From assembly GCF_001886855.1 (NCBI RefSeq), contig NZ_CP013197.1:1364001-1428000 (forward strand): a stretch of 64,000 nt of DNA. Direction: 5' to 3'. The DNA is from Spiroplasma citri. GTDB lineage: Bacteria > Bacillota_I > Bacilli_A > Mycoplasmatales > Mycoplasmataceae. Below are positions 17,859 through 29,642 of this stretch, one piece after another. The notes beneath the pieces are model-generated. The model did no database searches. It saw nothing but the letters and a program-made list of their open reading frames with translations, and had not been told where the DNA came from. The position numbers and the translations under genes were made by a program. Position 1 is the first letter of the stretch; each line of letters begins with the position of its first letter.

Positions 17859-18824
17859 TTATATATTCTGCAAAAACATTTCTTTTGAACTTATTCAATT
17901 TAAACACGGTCGGAGTTTATCATTTATAACATTAACTACTCAATCTATTTGTTTTTGACTAACTTTATTAAAATCAGTTCCCTTAGGAAATCAATGTCTT
18001 AATTCACTATTCATATATTCAATTAAAGGTTTTTGTTGTGGTGAACCAGCATCACAAAAATATACTTGTGTTTCAGCAAATATTTCCATTTCTCTTCATT
18101 TACTAAATTCTTTCCCTCTATCTGTTATTATTCCTTTTATTTTTCCAATTAAATTATTTTTTATAATAATATCTTTAAACTTTTTCTCAACTTCCCTAGC
18201 AGTATGATTTTCTAATTTTATTGCAAAATATTTTTTACTTAATTGTTCTACTAAAACTAAAATAGCAGATTTATGGTCTTTACCAACCACTGTATCCATT
18301 TCAAGTCATCCAACATTAGAAACTTTATTATCAATATCTCAAATTGACTTAAAATCAGTTAATTTACCACGATTATCAGATTTTCCTTTTCTTTTGTATT
18401 TTTTACCATGGTGTCGTAAATTCTGTTTTAAAAAACCATAAAAACCTAAACGAATTCATTTATACAATGTTTTAACACAAACGGGAAATTTAACTTTAAA
18501 TTTTAAAAAATAACGATAAATAAGTTCTGATGGTGAATCATGATAAACATTAAATCTCAGATGAATAAAATTTAATTGTTCTTCTGTAAACTTAAATCTT
18601 TTATTATTCTTTTTTCTTTTCTCATAATACATTTTATCTGACTTATAAGCACTATATTCATCAATAGTTTTAAAACGCTTAATTTCTCGTAAAATAGTAC
18701 TACGATGTCTATTCAAATATTTAGCAATTGCAGAAATATTCTGCTCACCATTCTTTTTTAAAAAAATTTTTGATAATAATTGTTCTAATTTAACTTTATC
18801 AATAAAACTTAAATGACTATACAT
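17859..18824 (-). CDS. IS30-family transposase (intact copy)
   Basis: 321 residues with code 4. N-terminal helix-turn-helix near residues 20-50 (I-S-A-I-A-K-Y-L-N-R-H-R-S-T-I), then the DDE core: first D in E-M-D-T-V-V-G, second in T-D-R-G-K-E-F, and E in K-P-L-I-E-Y-M-N. C-terminus F-L-Q-N-I. Spiroplasma SpV1 plectroviruses carry this transposase and it is thought to drive integration. This is the only copy of five in the window with an unbroken frame and all three catalytic residues. Start ATG at 18824 after AAAGG. Confidence 0.93.
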
Positions 18825-18940
18825 AACATTTATATACCTTTCATTAACTTATAAAATTAATATTTAATACGAATAATTGATATATAATTGATATGTGATA
18901 AAATCAATTATATATAAAAAAATAAAAAGGAGCAATATAT

Positions 18941-19384
18941 ATGAAAAAATGACTTAGCATAATAGGAACAATCGGATTAACCGCAACAAGCACAACAACA
19001 CTAATCAGTTGTAAAAAAGAAAATAATAATGAAAACGGTGGAGAGGATAATAAACCAGAACCACAATATAATCCACAACAACCACCAGAAGGTAGTAATT
19101 GAAAATTAATTCCATTAGACAAATTGAATAATAATCCAGATAATAAATGATATATTGGAATTGTAAAAAAGAAACAAAATGATAATTTTTCTGTTATAAA
19201 ATTTAATTTTTCAAATAAATCAATTTGAGATAATAGTGGAGTGCCTTATCATATTATTAATGGTGTATGATATCTTTTTAAATCATATTATTGCTGAAAT
19301 GGTAATGATGAACCAGAAACACCAACCATTGATAAAAATACCGGTGAAATTACTGACTGAAAAGAACAAAAAGGAACTGAATAA
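18941..19384 (+). CDS. Small lipoprotein carried by the viral unit (147 aa)
   Basis: M-K-K-W-L-S-I-I-G-T-I-G-L-T-A-T-S-T-T-T-L-I-S-C: signal peptide with lipobox L-I-S-C, then a low-complexity N/E/P/Q linker (K-P-E-P-Q-Y-N-P-Q-Q-P-P-E-G), a short variable domain, and the C-terminal module E-P-E-T-P-T-I-D-K-N-T-G-E-I-T-D-W. AAGGAGC ribosome binding site. Divergent from the transposase, convergent with the virion protein. The linker and ends are conserved with the 2703 copy, the middle is not, suggesting selection for surface variation or domain swapping. Function unknown. Confidence 0.78.
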
Positions 19385-19397
19385 CAGTTCCTTTTTT
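19371..19397 (+). terminator. Terminator overlapping lipoprotein stop
   Basis: GGAACTG-AATAA-CAGTTCC followed by six T; the loop contains the stop codon. Element 1 has the same at 3168-3191 with one mismatch (AGAACTG region). Confidence 0.85.
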
Positions 19398-20381
19398 ATA
19401 TTAATCGCACAAATTTCATAAAAATAATTAATAAAAAAATATTTGTTATTGTACTATACAATGCTGGATTAAATTTTCATACCTCAAATATTTGACTAAA
19501 AAAACTATATACTGTTTCAAAAACCTTACCAACACCACTCGCTAATTCATTAACTTGTTTAACACCGGGAATAGTATTGACAATTCAAATCACCGCATTT
19601 TTAATATGAGCACCAAAATCTCATCAACCCTCTGGCGTTACATATTGCACTTCTCATCATTGTTTATCGGGGAACAACCCACCATTATTAATCTCTTGTC
19701 AGTTATAAATCCCAAAATTAAAATCATAATATCAGTACATATCATTCTCTTTTTGTGCTTGCAATTCAAAAACATTATAACCGATTTTTTGTTCTTCAAT
19801 TTTTTTATACTTTAAACCATATTTATCTTTTAAAGCACCTTCAAAAACATAGCCCGAATTTGAGTTAATATTATAATTATTAGCAACCGAAAAATCATAA
19901 TTAAAAACACTACCATAATTATTAATCGTATAAAACCGATTTTTAAATGCTGAATATAATTTAATGTCTAATTGCTTATATTTATCCGAAAAATAAAAAT
20001 ATCGTGGATAAATTTTAAAACCATTATTTACTAACAAACCATATTTTTTATTATAACCTTGAACATAAGTGTTATTCTCTAAATCAAAAATCGTACGTAA
20101 ATAATTAGTATAAAATTTCTGTGAAATCTTAAACATACTATTTAATAATTTATCAAATTGCAATTTATCGTTAATATTCTCACTCAACAAAATATTATTA
20201 AAATTTTGCAATTTCAACGCAAAAAAGTTAACTAAAACAGTATCATATTGTAAATTATCAATATATCCATTTTCAATAAACGAACTACGATTTTGAAACA
20301 CTGGCACCAAAGCACTTGCAAAAAACGACTGTAAAAACTTAGATAAATCAAACTGACCGCTAAACTGTTGATAATACTTTA
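19396..20381 (-). pseudogene. Plectrovirus virion-type protein, 5' truncated
   Basis: At least 304 codons open. Soluble N-terminal part with F-D-L-S-K-F-L-Q-S-F-F-A, S-G-Y-V-F-E-G-A-L-K-D-K-Y-G-L and Q-E-I-N-N-G-G-L-F-P-D-K-Q-W-W-E-V-Q-Y-V-T-P-E-G; then an amphipathic stretch (V-G-K-V-F-E-T-V-Y-S-F-F-S-Q-I-F) and a C-terminal membrane helix. That is the layout of a filamentous-phage adsorption or minor coat protein. At about 20381 the frame runs into the terminal hairpin region without a start, so the N-terminus was deleted. Homologue of 3190-4071. Confidence 0.65.
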
Positions 20382-20419
20382 AATAAATTACCGCTAATAA
20401 ATTACGCGGATAATTTATT
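20382..20419. repeat. Conserved viral hairpin, element 2
   Basis: AATAAATTACCGC and GCGGATAATTTATT arms, as in the other units; here the GC-rich patch is missing because the deletion joins directly to the virion protein. Confidence 0.75.
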
Positions 20420-20528
20420 CATTTTCTTTTAAATTATTAATTACTATCTTATTTACAGTATTAATAACAATATCTTTTCCATACTTAGTTACTAAGGACC
20501 GCAAAATAAAATAATGTTTCTTTTCAAT
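20415..20528 (-). CDS. Plectrovirus 37-aa basic protein, ATT start
   Basis: Intact frame K-K-H-Y-F-I-L-R-S-L-V-T-K-Y-G-K-D-I-V-I-N-T-V-N-K-I-V. AAAGGAG lies upstream at fair spacing, but the codon in the start position is ATT (ATG in the 59872 copy). It may start at ATT or be silent. Confidence 0.5.
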   Translation of the reverse strand: MEKKHYFILRSLVTKYGKDIVINTVNKIVINNLKENE

Positions 20529-20574
20529 AAAAAATCAACTCCTTTCAGAATTGATTTGTTGCACTTCGATTACA

Positions 20575-21526
20575 TGATGCCATTAATAAGTTGTGGTGCA
20601 TCATTAGTTATTTTTGTTAACAAATTTGTATATTTTTCACCACGAAGTCATAAATATAGGTTATAAATAAAAGATGACGCATTTGCCGCACTATTGACAT
20701 AAGCATTTGTCGCAAAACCAATAACACGATATTGAAAACCATAAATACTAAAAAGGTCATAAAGCTTGATTTTATTATGTGAAGCATAAGAACTATTAAT
20801 AATAATTGGCGGGTAATCATCGGCTAGCCTTATAATTTAAAAATTCTTGATAACTTCCTTTTACCATAATTGATGTTGTTCAATAATATGGTTGCACACT
20901 TTGAATATAAAAGTTTTCTGCTTTAAAAATTATCGTAAAGGCGCATTGTTTCGTTCATTAAAGCACGGTCAGCAACTGAACCAATAATAACGGAATTTAA
21001 TCACGATAATCAGCATTACTAAAAAAGTATGCACTATCAGGAACAATACTACTACTAAAGTTTAATATTACTTCACCTTTTGCCTTTAATTGTTCTATAA
21101 AATATGAATTTGAACTGTTTGAAGCAAGCCATTTTCCTGGCTGGTTACTTTCTGAATCCAATATAATTTGATAAATATCTTCGCCATTGGGTTTTAACTG
21201 AAAATAAGAACTTTCTACCTTATTAGTATCTAGTTTCCCATCATCGTTAATATAATTAATATTATTTAAACCATATGATAAATTTTGATTAATAAATTTT
21301 GATTATTTAAAACAATTTTTAAATTATGATTAAATTGAAGTGAAATATTAGTATTATACAAGTTGTTTCCAATCAATGCTAATTGATCCGTACTTAAACT
21401 ACTTGACATAATCATTCCGCCAAACAAGGTAATAATAATTCCTAACATTAAAAATAGCCCTAAAACTTGTAAACTATTTCTAGTAAAAATTAATCAAAAA
21501 TTCTTAAATAAATGTCTTATCCGCAT
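20575..21526 (-). pseudogene. FtsX-type ABC transporter permease, cut by viral insertion
   Basis: Starts M-R-I-R-H-L-F-K-N-F-W-L-I-F-T-R-N-S at 21526 with GGAG ten bases before, then a first membrane helix (G-L-F-L-M-L-G-I-I-I-T-L-F-G-G). The large extracellular domain that follows reads in three different frames (for example K-V-E-S-S-Y-F-Q-L-K-P-N-G, then S-V-I-I-G-S-V-A-D-R-A-L, then P-P-I-I-I-N-S-S-Y-A), so at least three frameshifts occurred. The rest is removed at the viral boundary 20575. Family (lipoprotein-export or MacB/FtsX-like permease) is inferred from layout. Confidence 0.65.
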
Positions 21527-21577
21527 CACTTTTCATCTCCATATACTTAAATTAGTTTAATCATATTACATTTTTGT

Positions 21578-22324
21578 TTATTTTTCGAAATGATATTTTG
21601 ATTTTGTTGCTAATTTTTGTAATGCATCACGAGCTGCTAATTGCTCAGCTTCTTTATGAGTATAACCGCATCCTTCACCATACCGAATCCCCCCAATTTC
21701 TGCAACCACAGTATATAAAACTCGATTTCCTTCTAACGGTTGTGATTCTTTAATCAATTTATATTCTAATGTTCGAGCATCACCAGCCTGTAAAAATTCT
21801 TGTAATTCAGTTTTATAATCTCGAATTTTGTCAAAAAAACCAGGATTAGAAACCATTCTAATAAGAGTATTATTAATAAAAGTACGAACGACATCTTCAC
21901 CTAAATCAAGATATAATGCAGCAATCATTGATTCATAAATATCAGCTAAAATACGATTTTTTTCATATCCTTTTGTTTTAATTTCTCCTTTACCTAATAA
22001 TAAGAAAGGTGCTCAATTCATTCGACGAACTAATTCTGCTAATGTTCCTTCACGAACAATTTTACTACGTAAATTAGTAATTTCACCTTCATTTTTATCA
22101 GGAAAACTTAAAAATAAGTACAAGGAAATTTCTTTTGCTAAAATTGCATCGCCCAAAAATTCCATTCGTTGATAAGTATAACTTAAATTATGCTCATTTG
22201 CATAAGAATTATGGGTTAATGCTTCTAAATAATATTGTCGTTCTTTAATAAAAACATGATATTGTTTAAAAAAAGCTTTTAATTCAATAAAAAGTTGTTC
22301 CGACTGTTTATTTATAAACTGCAT
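21578..22324 (-). CDS. rnc: Ribonuclease III
   Basis: 248 residues. Cytoplasmic endonuclease that cuts double-stranded RNA, including rRNA precursors. The signature [10 protein letters not shown] is at residues about 53-62 and the second acidic site is in [14 protein letters not shown] double-stranded RNA binding domain (E-L-Q-E-F-L to [11 protein letters not shown]) ends the protein. One TGA tryptophan joins the two halves. Starts seven bases after plsX, so they form an operon. Confidence 0.95.
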
Positions 22325-22331
22325 CGTATAA

Positions 22332-23336
22332 TTAATCCCCCTTTAACAATTTTACTGTCATTTTTTGAACAAAGTCATTGACAACTGCCGTACGAGTTAA
22401 TTCTAAAGTACTAATTCATGATTTTGCATCACTACTGCCATGAGTTTTAACAGCAATTGCTTTTAACCCTAAGACTAATGCTGCTGCATTATTTCGATAA
22501 TCAAAGGTTTCACGAACTCCCCGAAAAGCTTTTCGCAAAGAAAAAGCTTTTAATTTTCGATAAAAATTCTTTGTTAATTCTTGTTTAATAACACCCATTA
22601 AATTCTTTGCCATTCCTTCCAACGTTTTTAGCGCAATATTTCCAGTAAAACCATCTGTTACAACAATGTCAACAACATCACTAGTAATATCACGTGGTTC
22701 AATATTTCCTTTAAAAAAAATTTTTTTATTATTTGCTAATAATTTATAAGCTTCTTTATGATAATCTTTTCCTTTTGATGCTTCTTCACCAATATTTAAG
22801 ATTGCTATGCTTGGTTTTGGATTATGCATAATTTCTTGCGCATAAACACTAGCCATAATTGCAAAATTAACAAGATCTTGGGCATCATTTTCTAAATTAG
22901 CACCAACATCCAACATTAAAACAGACTTCCCTTTGTTAACTGTTGGAATAAAAGGCATAAAAGCTGGCCGTGAAACTCCCGAAATTTCCCCCACAATAAA
23001 ATGACACGCCGCTAAAAACGTCGCTGTTGAACCACCGGATACCAAGGCATCTACTTTTTGATCACGCAGTAATTCAGTTCCACGAACCATTGAACTATTT
23101 GGCTTACGACGAACTTCCATCATACCTTCCATCATTGCAATTACTTCTGTTGTAGCAAAAATTTCATATTTTGTATTATCTAATTTTGCTGCTGCTGTGG
23201 CAGACTTCAGTTCCTTCTCATCTCCGATTAAGACAAAAGTAACATCGTCATATTTCTTCATAAAAACTTTCAAAGAGTCAATAATTGGTTTAATGCCTAA
23301 ATCAGTACCCATCATATCAATTGCAATTTTACTCAT
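22332..23336 (-). CDS. plsX: Phosphate acyltransferase PlsX
   Basis: 334 residues. Converts acyl-ACP to acyl-phosphate, the first step of phospholipid synthesis with PlsY, at the membrane surface. Begins [14 protein letters not shown], the usual D-x-M-G-G-D start with one G changed to [17 protein letters not shown] and V-T-D-G-F-T-G-N-I are family motifs. A TGA tryptophan after S-D-A-K-S extends it by 26 residues. Overall length matches the family. Between pnp and rnc. Confidence 0.94.
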
Positions 23337-23414
23337 AATTAAATCTCCTAACTCCTTATTTAATTATAACAAATATTTTAGTTATTTATTTAAGAACCAA
23401 TATTAAAAATTAAG

Positions 23415-25523
23415 TTACTTTTTAGGTAATATTTCAATTAATTGTAACTTAATTTTTCCTTTCCCATCAATTTCTATCACTTTAACTTTAACAATATCAT
23501 TCAATTGAACAATATCTTCTGCTTTTTCAACATGTTGTTTAGCTAATTTAGAAATATGAATTAAACCATCAAGATTTTCTTTTAAATGAACAAAGACACC
23601 AAATTTTTCAATTTTAACAACTGGTCCAATTATTTTTTCTCCAACAACAACTGGCATTGCAATTGCTTTAATTAATTGATATGCTTTTTCAATCGCCGTT
23701 GTTTCTTTATGATAAATTGTCACTTGACCATCATCCTCAATATCAATTTTAACATCATCTGATTTTTCAATAATAGCCGTAATCATCTTCCCACCTGGAC
23801 CAATAACTTCACGAATCTTATCAACAGGAATCATAAATGTTTTCATTTTTGGTGCTGTTGGTGCTAAATGTGTTCGTGGTGCAGAAATAGTTGCCAAAAC
23901 ATTATCTAAAATTGTTAGCCGTGCTTTTTTTGCTGCTTTTAAAGCTTCTTGGAGAATTGCTTTGTTAATTCCAACAATTTTAATATCCATTTGTAAAGCA
24001 CAAATTCCCGTTGCCGTTCCGGCTACTTTAAAGTCCATATCACCGAGATGATCTTCCATACCTTGAATATCAGTTAAAATAGTATAGTTATTTTTTTCTT
24101 TAATTAAACCCATTGCAATCCCAACTACTGGAGCTGTAATTGGCACCCCAGCAGCCATTAGCGCTAATGTGGCAGCACAAATTGATGCTTGTGAAGTACT
24201 ACCATTTGATTCTAAAACTTCAGAAACAATGCGAATTGTATATGGAAACACTTTTTCACTAGGAATAATTTGTAATAATACTTTTTCACCTAATGCCCCA
24301 TGCCCAATTTCTCGCCGTGAAGGAGGACCCATCCGCCCAGTTTCACCAACTGAAAATGCTGGAAAGTTATAATGATGCATAAAACGTTTACTTTCTTCAT
24401 CGGTAATTCCATCAATAATTTGGTTTTCACCTAACGCCCCTAATGTTACAACTGATAAAACTTGCGTTTCACCCCTAGTAAACAAAGCACTCCCATGAAC
24501 AACTGGTAAAATATCAATTTCACTACTTAATGGTCGAATTTGATCTAATTTTCGTCCATCTAAACGCGTTTTATCAATTAAAATTTGACGGCGCACTTCT
24601 TGGCGAATAATATTATGTAAGGCTGTTTTTAATTCTACTGTCAATTGTTTCTGTTCTTTTTCTGAAAGTGAAACTGGCATAGGATAATTTTTAATTGCTT
24701 GTTCAATTAAATGTTCAATTGTTTCATAACGTTTTGTTTTTTCTTTAATTCGAGCAGCTGTAATTAAATCTTTCGCATAATTATTATTAACATAAGTAAT
24801 AATTTCAGGTCGGACCTGAAACAACTCAACTTCCATTTTAGGAACTCCAACTTTAGCAATAATTTCATGCTGAAAAGCAATTAATTGCTGAATAACATCA
24901 TGGCCTGCTAAAATTGCTTGTAACATTAAATTTTCTGAAACTTCTTTTGCCCCCGCTTCAACCATATTAATTGCTTCATCAGTTCCTGCAACAATTAATT
25001 CCATTTGACCATCATTAATTTGTTCTAATGTTGGATTAATAATAATATTATTTTTTTGATCAACAGTTACTAATGCACCCGCTACTGGACCAGCAAATGG
25101 AATTTTAGAAATGCTAAGTGCTAATGATGCAGCAAATAAACTAACCATTCGTACATCATTGTCATTATCAACAGCAAGAACATTAATAACAATTTGAACT
25201 TCATTCCGAAAATTTTCTGAAAATAATGGTCGTAAAGCACGATCAATTACTCGTGCTGATAAGATCCCATATTCAGATGGTTTCCCTTCTCGTTTTAAAA
25301 ATCCCCCCGGGATTTTTCCCACTGAATATAATTTTTCTTGAAAAACAACAGTTAAAGGAAAAAAATCAACTTCACTAAGTTTGTTATTAACTGTTGCTGT
25401 TACTAAAACAACCGTGTCACCATAACGGACTAAAACTGAGCCACTTGCTTGTTTTGCTAATTGACCATGTTCAACAATTAGTTCCTGATTATTTATTATT
25501 TTTTTAAATACTTGTTTTGCCAT
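23415..25523 (-). CDS. pnp: Polyribonucleotide nucleotidyltransferase (PNPase)
   Basis: 702 residues. Phosphorolytic 3'-5' exoribonuclease of mRNA turnover. Two RNase PH-like cores (the first with G-G-F-L-K-R-E-G, the second with S-S-E-I-D-I-L-P and R-T-H-L-A-P), a KH domain (V-I-G-P-G-G-K-M-I) near residue 575 and a C-terminal S1 domain (G-P-V-V-K-I-E-K-F-G-V-F-V-H). No TGA codons. Start taken as the ATG at 25523; a TTG just before is less likely. First gene of pnp-plsX-rnc and divergent from the rhodanese gene. Confidence 0.97.
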   Translation of the reverse strand: MAKQVFKKIINNQELIVEHGQLAKQASGSVLVRYGDTVVLVTATVNNKLSEVDFFPLTVVFQEKLYSVGKIPGGFLKREGKPSEYGILSARVIDRALRPLFSENFRNEVQIVINVLAVDNDNDVRMVSLFAASLALSISKIPFAGPVAGALVTVDQKNNIIINPTLEQINDGQMELIVAGTDEAINMVEAGAKEVSENLMLQAILAGHDVIQQLIAFQHEIIAKVGVPKMEVELFQVRPEIITYVNNNYAKDLITAARIKEKTKRYETIEHLIEQAIKNYPMPVSLSEKEQKQLTVELKTALHNIIRQEVRRQILIDKTRLDGRKLDQIRPLSSEIDILPVVHGSALFTRGETQVLSVVTLGALGENQIIDGITDEESKRFMHHYNFPAFSVGETGRMGPPSRREIGHGALGEKVLLQIIPSEKVFPYTIRIVSEVLESNGSTSQASICAATLALMAAGVPITAPVVGIAMGLIKEKNNYTILTDIQGMEDHLGDMDFKVAGTATGICALQMDIKIVGINKAILQEALKAAKKARLTILDNVLATISAPRTHLAPTAPKMKTFMIPVDKIREVIGPGGKMITAIIEKSDDVKIDIEDDGQVTIYHKETTAIEKAYQLIKAIAMPVVVGEKIIGPVVKIEKFGVFVHLKENLDGLIHISKLAKQHVEKAEDIVQLNDIVKVKVIEIDGKGKIKLQLIEILPKK

Positions 25524-25629
25524 CAAAACTCTTAATCCTCTCTGTTATACTTAATCTTCTTAATTTTATCACACATTATTTTGATATTTACGATATAATA
25601 TAAATATACAAAAAAATAAGGAGTGTAAG

Positions 25630-25956
25630 ATGAATCAAAAAGCAGTCTATATGAATAATGAAATCTTTGAAACACAAAAAGATCATGCTTTATTATTAGA
25701 TGTACGCACTAATGTTGAATTTAAAGCGTTACGACAAATTCCAAATTCAATCAATGTTTATATTTTTGATTTGCTCCAAGATCCACCTCGTTATTTATCA
25801 GACAAAAACCAATTAATTATTACATTATGCAATGGTGGTAATCGTAGTAGTGAAACAGCCTTAGAGCTACGACAATTAGGATATCATAATGCTTATGTTT
25901 TAACAACCGGAATTTATGGTTTTTATCGTTGAAAAGAACAAAAAACAAAAAAATAA
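25630..25956 (+). CDS. Rhodanese-like domain protein
   Basis: 108 residues, single rhodanese domain, probably a sulfur carrier or thiosulfate sulfurtransferase in the cytoplasm. Catalytic loop C-N-G-G-N-R-S near residue 76; D-V-R-T-N-V-E-F is the usual N-terminal motif. A TGA near the end is tryptophan (F-Y-R-W-K-E-Q-K). AAGGAG before the ATG. Convergent with dnaJ across a shared terminator. Note the loop has C-x-x-G-x-R, as needed for catalysis. Confidence 0.9.
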
Positions 25957-26003
25957 AAAAAGTTTTAATTATGCTTAATATCATAATTAAAACTTTTTTT
26001 AAT
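25957..26003. terminator. Bidirectional terminator between rhodanese and dnaJ
   Basis: AAAAGTTTTAATTATG and CATAATTAAAACTTTTTT arms with a short loop; 16-bp stem. Confidence 0.9.
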
Positions 26004-26005
26004 AA

Positions 26006-27142
26006 TTATAAATCTTCATAAAAATCATCAGTAATTTTAAACGAACTATTATTTCTTAACTTTTGTAAAATTGTTTTTTCTTCTGGCGATAATTTTGTTG
26101 GAATTGTTACAATCACATTAACAATTAAGTCTCCCCGTTTGGTTGATGTTGGTGACTTGAAAAACCCATGATTTGGAATATTAAAAATACTATTTGTTTT
26201 TGTATTTGGTGGTAATTTCAAATAAACATCCTCATCAAAAGTTGGAACTTTAACTTCAGCTCCTAGTAAAGCATCTAAATAAGATACTGGTAAATTTAAA
26301 TGAAGGTTATCATTAACTCGTTTAAAATATTTATTTGGTTTTACTGAAATTTCTAAATAAATATCCCCTCGTCGGCCATTATTTAAACCGTAGTTTCCTT
26401 TTTCTTGAATTCGTAATTGTTGATTTTCATAAATTGATTTTGGTAAATCAATTTCTACTGTTTCTTTACCTCGATAATTTCCTTGCCCTTTACATTTTGA
26501 ACATTTATTGGTAATTACTTTTCCTCGCCCTTTACAGTCAGGACATGGTTGTTGTGATTGAATCACACCAAAAAGACTACGTTGTTCTAGGTTAACATAA
26601 CCATACCCATCACAAGTTGTACAAGTATGAATATCTTTTTTAGGGTCTTTTGCCCCGGTTCCATCACACATTTCACATTTTTTATCAATATTTAAATCTA
26701 AGTTTATTTTTTTCCCAAACATTTGTTCTTTTAACGTTAATGTGACACGGGCAGCAATATTTTCCCCTTTAATTGGCTGATTACTAAAACCACGGCGTTT
26801 TTTACCACCACCAAAAAAATTTTCAAAAATATCACCAAAGCCACCAAAGCCACCAGAGAAAATATCTTCAAAATCTCCAGTACTACTAAAACCATGACTA
26901 AAGCCACCAAAGCCGTTAGGGTCAGTTCCAGCATGACCAAACTGATCATAATTACGGCGTTTATTTGGAACAGATAAAACTTCATAAGCTTCATTAATTT
27001 CCTTAAACTTTGCTTCGGCATCTTTTTCTTTTGAAACATCAGGGTGATATTTTTTTGCTAATTGTCGAAAAGCACGTTTAATTTCATCATCAGTGGCATT
27101 ACGATTAACGCCCAATACTTCATAATAGTCTCGTTTTCCCAT
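26006..27142 (-). CDS. dnaJ: Chaperone DnaJ
   Basis: 378 residues. Co-chaperone that delivers substrates to DnaK and stimulates its ATPase. J-domain with H-P-D at about residue 34, a G/F-rich linker (G-G-F-G-D-I-F-E-N-F-F-G-G-G), four zinc-finger repeats of C-x-x-C-x-G-x-G type, and the C-terminal substrate domain. The ATG at 27142 fits the AGGAAG site better than the ATG two codons earlier. Last gene of the heat-shock cluster. Confidence 0.97.
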   Translation of the reverse strand: MGKRDYYEVLGVNRNATDDEIKRAFRQLAKKYHPDVSKEKDAEAKFKEINEAYEVLSVPNKRRNYDQFGHAGTDPNGFGGFSHGFSSTGDFEDIFSGGFGGFGDIFENFFGGGKKRRGFSNQPIKGENIAARVTLTLKEQMFGKKINLDLNIDKKCEMCDGTGAKDPKKDIHTCTTCDGYGYVNLEQRSLFGVIQSQQPCPDCKGRGKVITNKCSKCKGQGNYRGKETVEIDLPKSIYENQQLRIQEKGNYGLNNGRRGDIYLEISVKPNKYFKRVNDNLHLNLPVSYLDALLGAEVKVPTFDEDVYLKLPPNTKTNSIFNIPNHGFFKSPTSTKRGDLIVNVIVTIPTKLSPEEKTILQKLRNNSSFKITDDFYEDL

Positions 27143-27208
27143 TACCATCTTCCTACTTTCTCTTTTAAAGAAAAGATAACTAAAAGAATTTTAGTCATCA
27201 TTATTGTC

Positions 27209-29014
<1,806 letters not shown>

Positions 29015-29018
29015 TTAG

Positions 29019-29642
29019 TTATTTTGCCACTTGAACTGATGCATGACGTAAAACACGATCATGAATCATATATCCTTTTTGTAAAATTTTAACAATACAT
29101 CCTGATGAAACATCAGTTTTTTCAATACTTTCAATTGCCAAATGGAAATTAGAATTGAAGTGTTCTCCTACTTTTGTTTCCATTGCGGTAATACCTTCTT
29201 CTTCAAAAACCGTTTTAAACATACGATAAATCATTTCAAAACCTGTTAAAAAGTTTTTCACTTCTGGTATTACATTAGTAACTTGCAAAGCACGTTCAAA
29301 GTTATCTAATGTTGGCAATAATTTTTCTGCCATTCCTGCTGCCCGATAACGTTTAATATCAGCAACTTCTTCATGAATTCTTTTCTTTAAATTTTCACCA
29401 TCAGCTAAAGCTAATAATTTTTCTTCTCGCAATCGTAAATTGTCTTTTAACAATAAATCAATTTCATGTTCTAAATCTTCAATAATCGCCAAATTATTTG
29501 CTTCAGCTGTCGGCGCTGTTGCTGTTTTTGATGATTCTGACAGTGAATCAACAGGTTGATTATTTGCTAATTCTTTCCGTAATTGTTGAATTTTTTCTTT
29601 TAATTGGTTTGGCGAAGATTTATCATTTTTTTCATTACTCAT
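29019..29642 (-). CDS. grpE: Nucleotide exchange factor GrpE
   Basis: 207 residues. Releases ADP from DnaK. Long N-terminal coiled coil (D-L-E-H-E-I-D-L-L-L-K-D-N-L-R-L-R-E-E-K), then F-E-R-A-L-Q and the C-terminal beta-wing ending G-Y-M-I-H-D-R-V-L-R-H-A-S-V-Q-V. The ATG at 29642 overlaps the end of hrcA by eight bases, with GAGAGGGTGAG inside the hrcA end as ribosome binding site, so the two are translationally coupled. Confidence 0.95.
   Translation of the reverse strand: MSNEKNDKSSPNQLKEKIQQLRKELANNQPVDSLSESSKTATAPTAEANNLAIIEDLEHEIDLLLKDNLRLREEKLLALADGENLKKRIHEEVADIKRYRAAGMAEKLLPTLDNFERALQVTNVIPEVKNFLTGFEMIYRMFKTVFEEEGITAMETKVGEHFNSNFHLAIESIEKTDVSSGCIVKILQKGYMIHDRVLRHASVQVAK

Larger units (their letters stand above)
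17654..20574. mobile_element. Plectrovirus (SpV1-like) element 2
   Basis: 2.9-kb unit: left end TGTAAAATGAAATGCAAG at 17654, right end (to 20574) inverted TGTAATCGAAGTGCAACA. It holds the intact transposase, lipoprotein, 5'-truncated virion protein and terminal 37-residue ORF, in the same order as the ends of element 1 but lacking the coat block. The right end interrupts an ABC permease gene (20575-21526). Confidence 0.82.
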
